Source: Actinobacillus porcitonsillarum
GTDB taxonomy: Bacteria > Pseudomonadota > Gammaproteobacteria > Enterobacterales > Pasteurellaceae
Length of the DNA stretch: 64,000 nt
Direction: 5' to 3'
Assembly: GCF_003101015.1 (NCBI RefSeq)
Contig: NZ_CP029206.1
Coordinates: 930,001 to 994,000, forward strand
The notes under the pieces were generated by a model. It saw only the letters and a program-made list of their open reading frames with translations. It searched no databases and was not told the origin of the DNA. Positions 40,003-49,058 of this stretch are shown in pieces. The position numbers and the translations under genes are program-made. Each line of letters opens with the position of its first letter. Within the stretch, counting starts at the first letter, position 1.

Positions 40003-40968
40003 TTAACTTGCAACCGTTAATTGCCCTGCATAGAGGATAAAATAACGTAAACAGAGTACCCCAATTAAGTCGAAAATGGAGACTAAAATAATGGTTTTTA
40101 CACTGTGTTTCACTTTATCGCCGCCAAAAATGTTGGCAACTAATGGAATTAAAATCCCGATAAAGAATACCCCAATCCAGAATACCATTCCCCAGAAACC
40201 GGATAAGGCGTTGTGTAATGCAAGGGTTTTATCGCCGCCACCAAAATGTAAACCAACAAAGAAGCAAACTAATAAGCCTAATTCAGTAACCATAATCGGT
40301 ACTTCAAATTTGTGAATAAAGTTCACTTCTTGGCTATGTCCGGACAATTTTCCTGCGATTAAAATCATCAAGAAAGTGGCCGCAATCCCTGATGATGTTC
40401 CTGATGCGAGGAATAGCGCAGGAAGAACAGGGTTGTTTAACATTGGGTAGCTAATCAATGCTGAAAGTAAGAAGCCGGTATAAGCCCCTAAGACGGCAGC
40501 TAATACAAATAGCACAAACTCAACCACTTTAAGCAATTTATTCTCTGCAAAATCGATCCAGCCTAAAAGGAATTTGAATGCAGGAAAATAACGATGAACA
40601 AGGTTTGCAATCCAGTCCTTAAACATAATGGCGATCCAGACGACCAGTACAGCCATATAGACTTGGAAAAGCATTACCCCCATTGACATCACAGAGCTGC
40701 CATTATAGTTGAACATTAATTTCCAGAACGTCCACGGTTTCGTTAAGTGAAAGATCAATAACGTTAAACCGATAATCGTTGGAATGGTGCCTAACACCGC
40801 AGCACTGCGAATGATCCAGTTTTCACTCGGTTTTTCAACCTTCACACTATTGCGGTAAGCAATGGCTAACTGCACAGAACCTGAAGCAATCCCTAATAAA
40901 AAGAGATAAATGGCAATGGTGCTGTCCCACACTAAATTAGGGGTTTGAAATGGAATATAGTTACTCAT
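40003..40968 (-). CDS. nrfD: Cytochrome c nitrite reductase membrane subunit NrfD
   Basis: NrfD is the quinol-oxidising integral membrane subunit that passes electrons to NrfC. The 321-aa polytopic protein starts with a periplasmic-side segment followed by about eight spans; conserved NrfD/PsrC features include IAIYLFLLGIASGSVQLAIAYR. It overlaps nrfC by one base and is the last gene of nrfABCD. Confidence 0.95.
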   Translation of the reverse strand: MSNYIPFQTPNLVWDSTIAIYLFLLGIASGSVQLAIAYRNSVKVEKPSENWIIRSAAVLGTIPTIIGLTLLIFHLTKPWTFWKLMFNYNGSSVMSMGVMLFQVYMAVLVVWIAIMFKDWIANLVHRYFPAFKFLLGWIDFAENKLLKVVEFVLFVLAAVLGAYTGFLLSALISYPMLNNPVLPALFLASGTSSGIAATFLMILIAGKLSGHSQEVNFIHKFEVPIMVTELGLLVCFFVGLHFGGGDKTLALHNALSGFWGMVFWIGVFFIGILIPLVANIFGGDKVKHSVKTIILVSIFDLIGVLCLRYFILYAGQLTVAS

Positions 40969-41645
40969 TATCTATGCTCCCCTTTACCAAATGGAATGTG
41001 GTATAAATTCGGCTCTGTACCTAAATTTACTTTTGTACGATAAACCGGATTTTGACGAACTTTTTGTACCACAGCACTACTTGGATCGTTCATATCGCCA
41101 AATGTTAATGCCTTCGTTGGACAGGCTTCCACACAAGCCGGCTGTTTGCCTTCAGCAAGATTGGTATCGCGACAGAAGTTACATTTATCAGCAGATTTTT
41201 TCTCTGGGTGGATAAAACGAACACGATACGGACATACTGCGATACAGTATTGGCAACCTACGCATAAATCTGAATGAACATCCACAATACCCGTTTCAGG
41301 ATCGACAAAAGACGCTCCAGTCGGGCAAACGCTTACACAAGGTGCATTAGAACAGTGTTGGCAAGATTGGCGGAAAAATTCATATTTAACGTTAGGGAAT
41401 TCGCCATAAGGTTCACTACGAATGATCTCTAAACGAGAAACACCTTCCGGGACTTTGTTTGTTGTGCGACAAGCGTCCATACAAGCAGTACAACCGATAC
41501 AGGCATTTTCGTCATGCACCATCGCATAGCGAATTTTCTTTTCTTCTTTCCCAGTAGCAAGGCTGACTCCGGTAGCAAGCCCTGTACTTGCTACCACAGC
41601 GATTGCACCTGCCCCTGAGACGAAGTCTCTACGGGTGCAACTCAT
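40968..41645 (-). CDS. nrfC: Nitrite reductase iron-sulfur protein NrfC
   Basis: NrfC is a periplasmic ferredoxin-like subunit carrying four 4Fe-4S clusters between NrfD and NrfB. The 225-aa protein begins with a twin-arginine signal (CTRRDFVSGAGAIAVVAS). Several cysteine clusters follow, such as CIGCTACMDAC, CQHCSNAPCVSVCP, CVGCQYCIAVCPYR and CNFCRDTNLAEGKQPACVEACP. It overlaps nrfB and nrfD by one base each, a tightly coupled operon. Confidence 0.95.
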   Translation of the reverse strand: MSCTRRDFVSGAGAIAVVASTGLATGVSLATGKEEKKIRYAMVHDENACIGCTACMDACRTTNKVPEGVSRLEIIRSEPYGEFPNVKYEFFRQSCQHCSNAPCVSVCPTGASFVDPETGIVDVHSDLCVGCQYCIAVCPYRVRFIHPEKKSADKCNFCRDTNLAEGKQPACVEACPTKALTFGDMNDPSSAVVQKVRQNPVYRTKVNLGTEPNLYHIPFGKGEHR

Positions 41646-42283
41646 TATTTATTTTCCTTAGCTTCCTGAGCGTTAGCTTCTTCTTTTTTAGCTTGGATAC
41701 GGGTATGACAATCTGTACAAAGTTTAATACGTTGTTTTTCAGGAATGTCTTTCATCGGATCTTTTTCTGGGTGAAGTTCGTGGCAGTTTGCACAAGCAAT
41801 TTTGTTTGCGTGTGTATCGTGTGCCCAGAATTTTTCACGTAATTTATCTTCCGTATGGCAAGCGACACAAACTTGATTTTGTTCGTGAACAGAGCGTTCT
41901 AACTTATCATTGCTTGTTTTGCCGTGAGCATTAAAACGCATCACATCTTTCACGCCTTTACGGTGATCTTCAGAGATGTTTCCGTGGCAGCTTACACAGG
42001 TTACTTGTTTGCCGTTGTTTGGGCTTTTTGCACTTTCTTGAAAGTGTTTGCCGGCATGGCTAAATGGTTTACCTGTTGCATTTGCAGATTCGTGACATTG
42101 CGTACAATATTTATTCGGATCACGGCGAGCATCTTCGGCCATTTGGCTGTTTGATTGCTCTGTCCATAGCGGTTTAGGCTGTGCCGGCATTTCTGCATTT
42201 GCAGTTGAAATCGCAAAAAGACCGGCAAAAACGACCGCTTGTAGGGCGATTGCTCGCCCTGCTTTGGTAATGATATTTTTCAT
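41645..42283 (-). CDS. nrfB: Pentahaem cytochrome c NrfB
   Basis: NrfB is the periplasmic electron donor to NrfA. The 212-aa protein has a Sec signal peptide ending near ISTANA and five CxxCH haem motifs (CTQCH, CVSCH, CVACH, CANCH, CTDCH), matching the pentahaem NrfB family. A lysine- and glutamate-rich tail follows. It lies 19 bp after nrfA. Haem attachment would need the ccm genes at 1155-6096. Confidence 0.95.
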   Translation of the reverse strand: MKNIITKAGRAIALQAVVFAGLFAISTANAEMPAQPKPLWTEQSNSQMAEDARRDPNKYCTQCHESANATGKPFSHAGKHFQESAKSPNNGKQVTCVSCHGNISEDHRKGVKDVMRFNAHGKTSNDKLERSVHEQNQVCVACHTEDKLREKFWAHDTHANKIACANCHELHPEKDPMKDIPEKQRIKLCTDCHTRIQAKKEEANAQEAKENK

Positions 42284-42302
42284 AATTCACCTCAAGCTTC
42301 AA

Positions 42303-43808
42303 TTATTTTGCTTCTGCTTTTGGTGCGGCAACGGCTTTTGGCTCTTCTTTAGCAGGTAATAAACCTTTTTCACGTGCTTGAGCTTCCCATTGTGGAACAA
42401 CGGTTTTTAAGAATTCATCTTTTGCGGCTTGTTCTTTAGGAATATCTAAGCCAATTGCTTGTTGTGCTTTTTCACGTGTTGAAATATCTGGAATTGCAAC
42501 TGGTGTTGTAACACCGTGTTTCGCTAATACCACACCTAATTTCGCACGAGCATCGGCAGCACGGTCAATACCTGTTGCAATCACGTGTAATGTTACATCC
42601 GGTGCGTGAATATGGCTACCGTGACCCGCCGCTGAGTAGTCCCAACGCCATTGAGCGTGACGGATTGCTGTTAAGATGTCTTTCATCTCTTCTTCTGTTG
42701 CACCGTTATCCCACGCAGCTTTTGCTTCGAAGTGAGCTTTAACTAACTGATCTTCTAATTTGATCATGGCATCTTTCACTTGTTTTTTGTGCTCTGCTAC
42801 ACGTTTTTGCAAGGTTTCTTTGCTTTGCTCGTGGCAGGTTTTACAAGTTGCATCAAATTGATCGAATGGATTACCGATTTTGTGATCAGTATAAACTTTG
42901 CCATCTTTATCTTTTACTTTTGGCATATGGCAGTCGATACAAGTCACACCATTTTTACCGTGAACACCTTGCGCCCAAACTTCAAAATCAGGGTGCTGTG
43001 CTTTTAACATCGGTGCACGAGATAATTTATGTGTCCAGTCTGTAAATTGGATTTCATCATAGTATTTCTCAATGCTATCAACATCCACGCCTTTATCCCA
43101 TGGGAAGGTTACATCTTTCTTATCTTTGAAGTAGTATTCCACGTGGCAGTTTGCACAGACAGCCGCACGTTTGCCGTGTTTGTCGAGGTCTTCAAATTTC
43201 CAACCTACTGTTTCTAAAGCACGTAATACGTGAGGACGCGCAATGCGTAATGCCGGTTTACCCTCTTGGAAATCTTTTGATTTGGTGTCGTGGCAGTCTG
43301 CACAACCAATTGAGTTTACGATTTCCGCACCATATTTCGCCCATTTTGGATCAAAGTAGCCACGTTCGCCTTTCTCTTCGATTAAACGTGCTACATCCGG
43401 ACCTTTACAAGTCCAGCACGCCATAGGTTGAGGACCATCATTTTCATCTTTAGGCGCACCGGTACGTAAAATATCACGTACATCGGTTATGGAATAATAA
43501 TGTCCACGAGGTTTGTTATATTCTTTAGAGAAAGCATAACCTGCCCATAAAACAACATAACGAGGGTCAAGTGCTAATGCACTACCACGGTCTGTCGATT
43601 CAGAGGTTGCTTTCCAAGAGTTGTATTGAAGTGGGTATTTTTCAGCGAATTTATGGTTTGCTGATTCCACCTCAACCCCTAATTTTTCATGTTTTAAAGC
43701 TTTATCTGTTAAGCTTTCAGCCGCTTTTTCTTCAGCCCATGCCGAAGATGATAAACAGCCCAACATGGCAATTGTTGCCATTGCTAAACTTTTAGTTAAA
43801 CGTTTCAC
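42303..43808 (-). CDS. nrfA: Cytochrome c552, ammonia-forming nitrite reductase NrfA
   Basis: NrfA reduces nitrite to ammonia with six electrons in the periplasm. I chose the GTG at 43808: a G-rich ribosome binding site lies just upstream, and the signal peptide then starts [17 protein letters not shown]. The 501-aa protein has the active-site haem motif CWTCK (CxxCK) and four CxxCH motifs (CADCH, CANCH, CIDCH, CKTCH). It heads nrfABCD. The CxxCK haem normally needs the NrfEFG lyase, which is not encoded here. Confidence 0.95.
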   Translation of the reverse strand: MKRLTKSLAMATIAMLGCLSSSAWAEEKAAESLTDKALKHEKLGVEVESANHKFAEKYPLQYNSWKATSESTDRGSALALDPRYVVLWAGYAFSKEYNKPRGHYYSITDVRDILRTGAPKDENDGPQPMACWTCKGPDVARLIEEKGERGYFDPKWAKYGAEIVNSIGCADCHDTKSKDFQEGKPALRIARPHVLRALETVGWKFEDLDKHGKRAAVCANCHVEYYFKDKKDVTFPWDKGVDVDSIEKYYDEIQFTDWTHKLSRAPMLKAQHPDFEVWAQGVHGKNGVTCIDCHMPKVKDKDGKVYTDHKIGNPFDQFDATCKTCHEQSKETLQKRVAEHKKQVKDAMIKLEDQLVKAHFEAKAAWDNGATEEEMKDILTAIRHAQWRWDYSAAGHGSHIHAPDVTLHVIATGIDRAADARAKLGVVLAKHGVTTPVAIPDISTREKAQQAIGLDIPKEQAAKDEFLKTVVPQWEAQAREKGLLPAKEEPKAVAAPKAEAK

Positions 43809-43934
43809 TTTAGGTCCCCCCACAAGGATTAATTAAATGAGAATTCTTCTTATTAAACAATAAGATATATACTGCTATACGCGTGCGAGCATATAAAATT
43901 CATCTCTTATTTGCTACGGTAAAATTCACTTTCT

Positions 43935-43948
43935 TTGAAATAAATCAA
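43935..43948. promoter_or_regulatory. FNR-like box upstream of nrfA
   Basis: TTGAA-ATAA-ATCAA matches the FNR consensus in 9 of 10 positions. It lies about 127 bp before the nrfA start. Anaerobic activation of nrf by FNR is known in related bacteria; binding here is inferred. Confidence 0.6.
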
Positions 43949-44005
43949 CAAAAAATCGTGAAATACCTCGTTATGGTTATGAGGTGTTTTAAGCAAAATA
44001 ACTCC

Positions 44006-44034
44006 TTGTAGGTAGAATTTTATGTGCCTAAATT
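44006..44034 (+). promoter_or_regulatory. Candidate promoter of ilvGM
   Basis: TTGTAG (44006-44011), a 17-bp spacer and TAAATT (44029-44034). It would give a leader of about 165 nt before ilvG. Confidence 0.45.
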
Positions 44035-44206
44035 GATACAAGAAAAAATGTTCTCTCTCAAGAGAGAGGTAAACGTTTGTCTTTGGTTGTACGTTATTCG
44101 TAAAAATTTCATAAAATTTACAAAATAGAATTTAAAAACAGGGGATTTTATGTTATGAATAATCCTTTCCATCAAGTATTAAAATAGCAAAGGAACACAA
44201 CGTTTA

Positions 44207-45862
44207 ATGAATGGCTCAACTTTAGTAATAGAAAGCTTAAAAGCGCAGGGCGTAACACATTTATTTGGTTACCCCGGTGGGGCGATTATGCCAACTTATG
44301 ATGCAATTTATGATTCGGGGTTAGATCACCTTCTTTGTCGTAATGAGCAAGGCGCGGCAATGGCGGCAATTGGTTATGCAAGAGCGACAGGCAAAGTCGG
44401 CGTATGTATCGCGACATCAGGGCCTGGGGCAGCAAATTTAATTACCGGTTTAGGCGATGCCTTAGCGGATTCTATTCCTATCGTAGCCATTACAGGGCAG
44501 GTTGCCAGCCCATTAATTGGCACAGATGCTTTCCAAGAAGCCGATGTTTTAGGGCTTTCTTTAGCGTGTACCAAACATAGTTTTATTGTGCAAAGTATTG
44601 AAGAATTACCGGAAATCATCGCAAAAGCCTTTCAAATTGCGCAAAGTGGTAGACCCGGTCCGGTGTTAGTTGATATTCCTAAAGATATTCAAGTTGCACC
44701 AACTTCAGCACAAGCGGTTAAATATGAGAAAGATCTTGCAAATGCACAGGAGCCAGCAAAATTAGCCGCAGCCTTTGAACTACTCAAGCAAGCCACCAAA
44801 CCGATCTTATATGTAGGCGGTGGTGTTGGTATGGCTGGCGGTGTACAAGCGGTCAGAAATTTCCTTGAAGTAACTCAAATGCCTTCGGTTTCAACCTTAA
44901 AAGGTTTAGGGACGATTTCGCCGGAAGATCCGTTATATATGGGTATGATCGGCATGCACGGCACTCGTGCGGCAAATTATGCGGTTCAAGAGTGCGATTT
45001 ATTGATTGCTTGTGGTGCTCGATTTGATGATAGGGTTACCGGTAAATTAGACACCTTTGCACCTCATGCAAAAGTGATCCATATTGATATAGATGCCGCA
45101 GAAATCAATAAACTTCGTCAGGCAAATGTGGCGTTAAAAGGCGACCTAATTGAAGCGGTAAATGCCCTTGCCCAACCGTTAAATATTGACAGCTGGCGTG
45201 AACATATCCGCCAATTAAAAAGTAAACTTGATTTTACTTATGTGGAAAATCAGGGCGAAGGCGATATCGAACCGACCGCTTTATTACACACGCTTTCGCA
45301 ACGTAAACCGAAAAATGCTGTTGTTACAACAGATGTCGGTCAGCATCAAATGTGGTCGGCACAGCATATGCAGCATTTTGCACCAGAGAATTTTATTACC
45401 TCTGCCGGTTATGGCACGATGGGATTTGGTCTACCAGCTGCCATTGGTGCGGTAAAAGCCCGCCCAACCGATCCGGTAATTTTAATCACGGGCGATGGCT
45501 CTTTTATGATGAATGTCCAAGAGCTTGGCTCAATTAAGCGTGGAAATCTGCCAGTGAAGATTTTACTGCTGGATAATCAGCGTTTAGGTATGGTAAGACA
45601 ATGGCAATCACTTTTCTTTAAAGCGCGCCACAGTGAAACCATTTTGGACGATAATCCTGACTTTGTGATGTTGGCAAAAGCATTTGATATTCCGGCTGAA
45701 CGCATTGAAAAGGCCGGCGAAGTGTCTGAAGCTTTAGACCGCTTGTTAAATGCTAAAGGTGCTTATTTACTTCACGTTTGTATTCCGGAAGAGAGTAACG
45801 TTTGGCCGTTAGTTCCACCAGGGGCTTGTAATACTGATATGCTTGATGAGGAGAAAAACTAA
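44207..45862 (+). CDS. ilvG: Acetolactate synthase isozyme II large subunit IlvG
   Basis: A thiamine-diphosphate enzyme that makes acetolactate or acetohydroxybutyrate for isoleucine, valine and leucine. The 551-aa protein has the FAD/ThDP enzyme blocks [36 protein letters not shown] (catalytic glutamate) and [21 protein letters not shown]. By eye it matches E. coli IlvG closely, including its start MNG and end [10 protein letters not shown]. It is coupled to ilvM by a one-base overlap. ilvD and ilvA do not follow. Confidence 0.95.
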   Translation: MNGSTLVIESLKAQGVTHLFGYPGGAIMPTYDAIYDSGLDHLLCRNEQGAAMAAIGYARATGKVGVCIATSGPGAANLITGLGDALADSIPIVAITGQVASPLIGTDAFQEADVLGLSLACTKHSFIVQSIEELPEIIAKAFQIAQSGRPGPVLVDIPKDIQVAPTSAQAVKYEKDLANAQEPAKLAAAFELLKQATKPILYVGGGVGMAGGVQAVRNFLEVTQMPSVSTLKGLGTISPEDPLYMGMIGMHGTRAANYAVQECDLLIACGARFDDRVTGKLDTFAPHAKVIHIDIDAAEINKLRQANVALKGDLIEAVNALAQPLNIDSWREHIRQLKSKLDFTYVENQGEGDIEPTALLHTLSQRKPKNAVVTTDVGQHQMWSAQHMQHFAPENFITSAGYGTMGFGLPAAIGAVKARPTDPVILITGDGSFMMNVQELGSIKRGNLPVKILLLDNQRLGMVRQWQSLFFKARHSETILDDNPDFVMLAKAFDIPAERIEKAGEVSEALDRLLNAKGAYLLHVCIPEESNVWPLVPPGACNTDMLDEEKN

Positions 45863-46089
45863 TGCAACAGTATCATTTAACCTTAAAAGCACATCAACGC
45901 CCAGAAACCTTGGAGCGCATTTTACGAGTTGTGAGACATCGAGGCTTTGAACTTTGCACGTTAAATGCGGAAATTCAACAAAAAGAGCTGGTGTTATCAC
46001 TTGTTGTACAAAGTAGCCGAGAGCTTTCTTTACTGGTTACACAGCTTGAAAAATTGATTGATATAGTCGAAGTGGATTATAATCAGTAG
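45862..46089 (+). CDS. ilvM: Acetolactate synthase isozyme II small subunit IlvM
   Basis: A 75-aa regulatory subunit with a single ACT domain (QYHLTLKAHQRPETLERILRVVRHRGFELC). The short length is typical of IlvM and unlike the longer IlvH. It starts on the last base of the ilvG stop codon. A terminator follows, so ilvGM is a two-gene operon. Confidence 0.94.
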   Translation: MQQYHLTLKAHQRPETLERILRVVRHRGFELCTLNAEIQQKELVLSLVVQSSRELSLLVTQLEKLIDIVEVDYNQ

Positions 46090-46098
46090 ATGATATGG

Positions 46099-46129
46099 GG
46101 TATTACCTTATTTTGGGGTAATACCTTTT
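46099..46129 (+). terminator. Terminator after ilvM
   Basis: GGTATTACC (46099-46107) pairs perfectly with GGTAATACC (46117-46125), followed by TTTTC. Its position supports the rsmD start at 46150 rather than further upstream. Confidence 0.78.
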
Positions 46130-46149
46130 CACTTTATTTTTCCTATGTT

Positions 46150-46752
46150 ATGAAAGCAAAATCAACACAAAAACAACAATCTCTCGGCGAAGTAAGAGTT
46201 ATTGCCGGTTTATGGCGAGGGCGAAAACTTCCCGTCTTAAATGCCGAAGGGCTAAGACCGACCACAGATCGAGTAAAAGAAACCTTATTTAATTGGTTAA
46301 TGAGCGATATTGCAGATAACCGCTGTTTAGATTGTTTTGCCGGAAGTGGCTCTTTAGGCATTGAAGCCCTTTCTCGCCAAGCACAAGCGGTGGTTTTTCT
46401 TGAAAAATTTACCAATGCGGCAGCACAGTTGAAAAAAAATCTTGAGAAATTAAAGACAGAAAAAGGCGTGGTCTTTAATGTAGATACACTTCAATTTTTA
46501 GCGAAACCAAACCAAGATAAGCCTTTTGATGTCGTTTTTATTGATCCGCCGTTTCATCATCAACTTGTTCCTAAAGTTTTAGCATTGCTCGCCCAAAATC
46601 ATTGGCTCTCTGAACAAGCAATTCTCTATGTTGAAACGGAAAAAGATCATCCGCCTTTAGTATTGCCGGAAGGTTGGCAAATGATTAAAGAGAAATCGGC
46701 AGGTATGGTAACCAGCCGATTAATTCAATTAACCCCTTTAAAAAGTGAGTAA
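46150..46752 (+). CDS. rsmD: 16S rRNA (guanine(966)-N(2))-methyltransferase RsmD
   Basis: Methylates G966 of 16S rRNA. The 200-aa protein has VRVIAGLWRGRKLPV near its N-terminus, LRPTTDRVKETLFNWL, SAM motif CLDCFAGSGSLGIEALSRQA and the catalytic FIDPPFHH. I chose the ATG at 46150, since an earlier in-frame start would put a terminator hairpin inside the coding region. The DUF440 gene follows by 3 bp. Confidence 0.93.
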   Translation: MKAKSTQKQQSLGEVRVIAGLWRGRKLPVLNAEGLRPTTDRVKETLFNWLMSDIADNRCLDCFAGSGSLGIEALSRQAQAVVFLEKFTNAAAQLKKNLEKLKTEKGVVFNVDTLQFLAKPNQDKPFDVVFIDPPFHHQLVPKVLALLAQNHWLSEQAILYVETEKDHPPLVLPEGWQMIKEKSAGMVTSRLIQLTPLKSE

Positions 46753-46755
46753 GAC

Positions 46756-47067
46756 ATGACGAAATTAACCCCTGATGAAGCAATTGATATTGCTTATGAT
46801 ATTTTCTTGGAAATGGCAGGAGAGAACCTTGACCCTGCGGATATTTTGCTTTTCAACTTGCAATTTGAAGAGCGTGGTGCGGTTGAAATGGTTGAAACCG
46901 CTGATAATTGGGATGAAGAAATCGGAACGTTAATTGATCCGGAGGCGTTTGCCGAAGTCTGGGTAGGATTAGTGAATGAGAAAGATGAAATGGATGACGT
47001 TTTTGCTAAATTCCTCATTTCTCATGATGCTGAAAACCGTGAATATCACGTTGTTTGGAAAGAATAA
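46756..47067 (+). CDS. Putative double-stranded DNA mimic protein (HI1450/YciU, DUF440 family)
   Basis: The 103-aa acidic protein matches the HI1450/YciU family in its [17 protein letters not shown] core and ADNWDEEIG stretch. HI1450 has a structure whose acidic surface resembles DNA. The sequence is rich in D and E and has few basic residues, as expected. It begins 3 bp after rsmD, and a terminator follows, so the two are probably co-transcribed. The cellular target is not established. Confidence 0.9.
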   Translation: MTKLTPDEAIDIAYDIFLEMAGENLDPADILLFNLQFEERGAVEMVETADNWDEEIGTLIDPEAFAEVWVGLVNEKDEMDDVFAKFLISHDAENREYHVVWKE

Positions 47068-47091
47068 GAAAAATCTGACCGCTTGAAATTT

Positions 47092-47121
47092 AAATCCGAC
47101 TTTTTTAGTCGGATTTTTATT
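47092..47121 (+). terminator. Terminator after the DUF440 gene
   Basis: AAATCCGAC (47092-47100) pairs with GTCGGATTT (47108-47116), followed by TT. Confidence 0.85.
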
Positions 47122-47180
47122 GCCTTCAGATTGTAGAGTGATAAAATGCCAAATATCATTTATTTTTTGAAGGAAAAAAC

Positions 47181-48053
47181 ATGGAAAATCTTATCTGTTA
47201 TAAACAAATGCCTGTTTGGACAAAAGACACCTTACCGCAAATGTTCCAAGAAAAACATAACACCAAAGTGGGGACTTGGGCAAAATTAACCTTATTAAAA
47301 GGCTCACTCAAATTTTATGAATTAACGGAAGAAGGTGAAATCATCAGTGAGAGTTTATTTGATACGGAACATCAACCGCCTTTTGTTGAGCCACAAGTTT
47401 GGCATCGGGTTGAAGCTGCTTCGGACGATTTAGAATGTCAATTAGCCTTTTATTGTACGGCAGAAGATTTCTATGCGAAGAAATATAATTTAACCACAAC
47501 CCATTCTGAAGTTGTTAATGCCGTGAACTATGTAAAAGGGGGGAAAGCCTTAGATTTAGGTTGTGGCCGTGGGCGAAATTCCCTTTATCTCAATTTATTA
47601 GGATTTGATGTAACGGCGGTCGATCATAATCAAGAGAGTATTGATTTCTTAAATTATGTGAGAGAAAAAGAAGCCTTAACAAAGCTTGATACTGCAGTTT
47701 ACGATATTAACCAGGCGAATATCGGTACAGAAAACGCCGAATATGATTTTATTGTATCTACAGTGGTTATGATGTTCTTAAACCGTGATCGCATTCCTGC
47801 AATTATTGAAAATATGCAAAAAAATACCAAAATCGGTGGCTATAACTTAATTGTTTGTGCAATGAGTACCAAAGATTACCCTTGCCCAATGCCATTCTCG
47901 TTTACTTTTAGCGAGGGAGAGCTTGCAAATTATTATCAAGATTGGGAGTTGGTTAAATATAATGAAGATCTTGGGCATTTGCATAAAACAGATGCTAACG
48001 GCAACCGTATCCAATTACGTTTTGCAACCATGTTAGCAAAAAGAGTAAAATAA
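47181..48053 (+). CDS. tehB: Tellurite resistance methyltransferase TehB
   Basis: A SAM-dependent methyltransferase linked to tellurite resistance. The 290-aa protein is the longer Haemophilus-type TehB: an N-terminal cupin-like domain (about 1-95, with PPFVEPQVWHRVEAASDDLECQ) precedes the TehB methyltransferase domain with SAM motif ALDLGCGRGRNSLYLNLLG. The start is preceded by GAAGG. It has its own hairpin downstream. Confidence 0.94.
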   Translation: MENLICYKQMPVWTKDTLPQMFQEKHNTKVGTWAKLTLLKGSLKFYELTEEGEIISESLFDTEHQPPFVEPQVWHRVEAASDDLECQLAFYCTAEDFYAKKYNLTTTHSEVVNAVNYVKGGKALDLGCGRGRNSLYLNLLGFDVTAVDHNQESIDFLNYVREKEALTKLDTAVYDINQANIGTENAEYDFIVSTVVMMFLNRDRIPAIIENMQKNTKIGGYNLIVCAMSTKDYPCPMPFSFTFSEGELANYYQDWELVKYNEDLGHLHKTDANGNRIQLRFATMLAKRVK

Positions 48054-48071
48054 TTTATATTGCCTTAATCT

Positions 48072-48098
48072 CGGCACGGCTGTTGTCGTGCCGCTTTT
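48072..48098 (+). terminator. Terminator after tehB
   Basis: CGGCACG (48072-48078) pairs with CGTGCCG (48087-48093), followed by a short run CTTTT. The next gene starts just after it at 48103. Confidence 0.65.
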
Positions 48099-48102
48099 CC
48101 AG

Positions 48103-48408
48103 ATGAAAAATCACTCAATCAAAAATATAACGGATATTTTACAGAACTCCAGTCTGACAAAAATTGTCCAACGAGCCAATGAATTAAATGATTTAAATCA
48201 AAAAATTCAGAAATTATTGCCTAATCAATATCGTGGGCTTTACCGCATTGTGAATTTAGTTGATAATCAACTTATCTTTGATGTGCCAAATGCGACAATT
48301 CGCCAAGGCTTACAATTACAGCAAGCTGAAATATTGGCGCTCATTCGTAACGATTATCCTCAAGTAAGCGAATGCCTATTTAAAGTTAATCCGAATTTTA
48401 AACATTGA
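48103..48408 (+). CDS. DciA-like protein (DUF721)
   Basis: A 101-aa protein resembling DUF721/DciA: an N-terminal helix (LQNSSLTKIVQRANELNDLNQKIQKLLP) precedes a beta-rich core (YRGLYRIVNLVDNQLIFDVPNATIRQGLQLQQAEILALI). DciA is the replicative helicase loader/operator in bacteria that lack DnaC. I chose the ATG at 48103, since a GTG at 48088 falls inside a terminator hairpin. The NlpE-like gene follows. The family match is by eye, so the role is inferred. Confidence 0.65.
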   Translation: MKNHSIKNITDILQNSSLTKIVQRANELNDLNQKIQKLLPNQYRGLYRIVNLVDNQLIFDVPNATIRQGLQLQQAEILALIRNDYPQVSECLFKVNPNFKH

Positions 48409-48428
48409 TAAATGAAGAGGAAAAAAAG

Positions 48429-48806
48429 ATGAAAAAAATCGCAGTGATTACACTGGCTACATTGTTAGGGGCTTGTTCAATGTTACCGAAAAAAAATGTA
48501 GCAGGGACTTATCAAGGAGAATTACCTTGTGCAGATTGCGATAAAATTCAGGCTGAGTTAATTTTAAATGCCGATAATACTTATCAATATAACACTGTTT
48601 ATTTTAAAAATAGTAAAGAACACGCCTTCACAGACAAAGGTAAGTTTACTTGGGATCAAAATAAATCCAATGTTATTCGCTTAGAACAAGACTCAGGGAA
48701 TTTAGCATTCCAAGTGACAGATGGTTATGTGGAAATCTGTGATGCAAGTGGCAACGTGGTTAAAAATAGCCAACTGAATTATAAATTATTAAAAGTTACC
48801 AAATAA
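48429..48806 (+). CDS. NlpE-like lipoprotein
   Basis: The 125-aa product has a lipoprotein signal with lipobox LGAC (cysteine 16). Residues about 24-75 match the NlpE N-terminal domain, including AGTYQGELPCADCDKIQAEL with its CxxC pair. NlpE is an outer-membrane lipoprotein connected with copper tolerance and the Cpx envelope-stress pathway. This protein has only the N-terminal domain, so it is shorter than E. coli NlpE (236 aa). I chose the ATG at 48429 behind GAGGAAAA. Confidence 0.82.
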   Translation: MKKIAVITLATLLGACSMLPKKNVAGTYQGELPCADCDKIQAELILNADNTYQYNTVYFKNSKEHAFTDKGKFTWDQNKSNVIRLEQDSGNLAFQVTDGYVEICDASGNVVKNSQLNYKLLKVTK

Positions 48807-48813
48807 TATCTAT

Positions 48814-48842
48814 AAGCCTCTTTGAATAAAGAGGCTTTCTTT
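48814..48842 (+). terminator. Terminator after the NlpE-like gene
   Basis: AAGCCTCTTT (48814-48823) pairs perfectly with AAAGAGGCTT (48828-48837), followed by TCTTTTT. Confidence 0.88.
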
Positions 48843-48930
48843 TTGTAAAATAAACTTAAAAAATTAACCGATTTCCCCTTAATTACCACATAAAAATAAA
48901 GTGAAGCCCCCTCCAAATGGATTATAAAAT

Positions 48931-48946
48931 TGTGATCTTTATCACA
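48931..48946. promoter_or_regulatory. CRP site upstream of cstA, class II position
   Basis: TGTGA-tcttta-TCACA is a perfect CRP core with A/T-rich flanks. Its centre (48938.5) lies 41.5 bp before the transcription start predicted from the -10 element TATAGT at 48968-48973. cstA, the carbon-starvation gene, is the expected CRP target. Confidence 0.82.
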
Positions 48947-48967
48947 TTTTTTACAAATTTTTTCATA

Positions 48968-48973
48968 TATAGT
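48968..48973 (+). promoter_or_regulatory. -10 element of the cstA promoter
   Basis: TATAGT, in a context that places transcription start near 48980. The -35 region is poor, consistent with CRP-dependent activation. The untranslated leader is about 80 nt. Confidence 0.6.
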
Positions 48974-49058
48974 TATCCTGATTTACTTTTTTAACATAAA
49001 TCACTAGAATAAGCCGCCTTTTGGCTCATTTTCTATTTTTTTAAATTAGGAACTCTAT

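Larger units (their letters stand above)
43824..44206. other. 383-bp divergent control region between nrfA and ilvG
   Basis: No convincing gene. It holds an FNR-like box for nrfA (43935-43948), a small hairpin AATACCTC/GAGGTGTT (43962-43988), a candidate ilvG promoter (44006-44034), a GAGA-type hairpin (44053-44068) and two very short frames of unclear meaning. I see no classic branched-chain leader peptide with runs of Ile/Leu/Val codons. Confidence 0.6.

Noticed and set aside
43837..43863. Eight-codon frame MRILLIKQ as an ilvG leader peptide
   Set aside because: It has a good AAGGA site, but it would need a promoter inside the nrfA coding start and lies more than 100 bp before the candidate ilvG promoter, with no matching attenuator.
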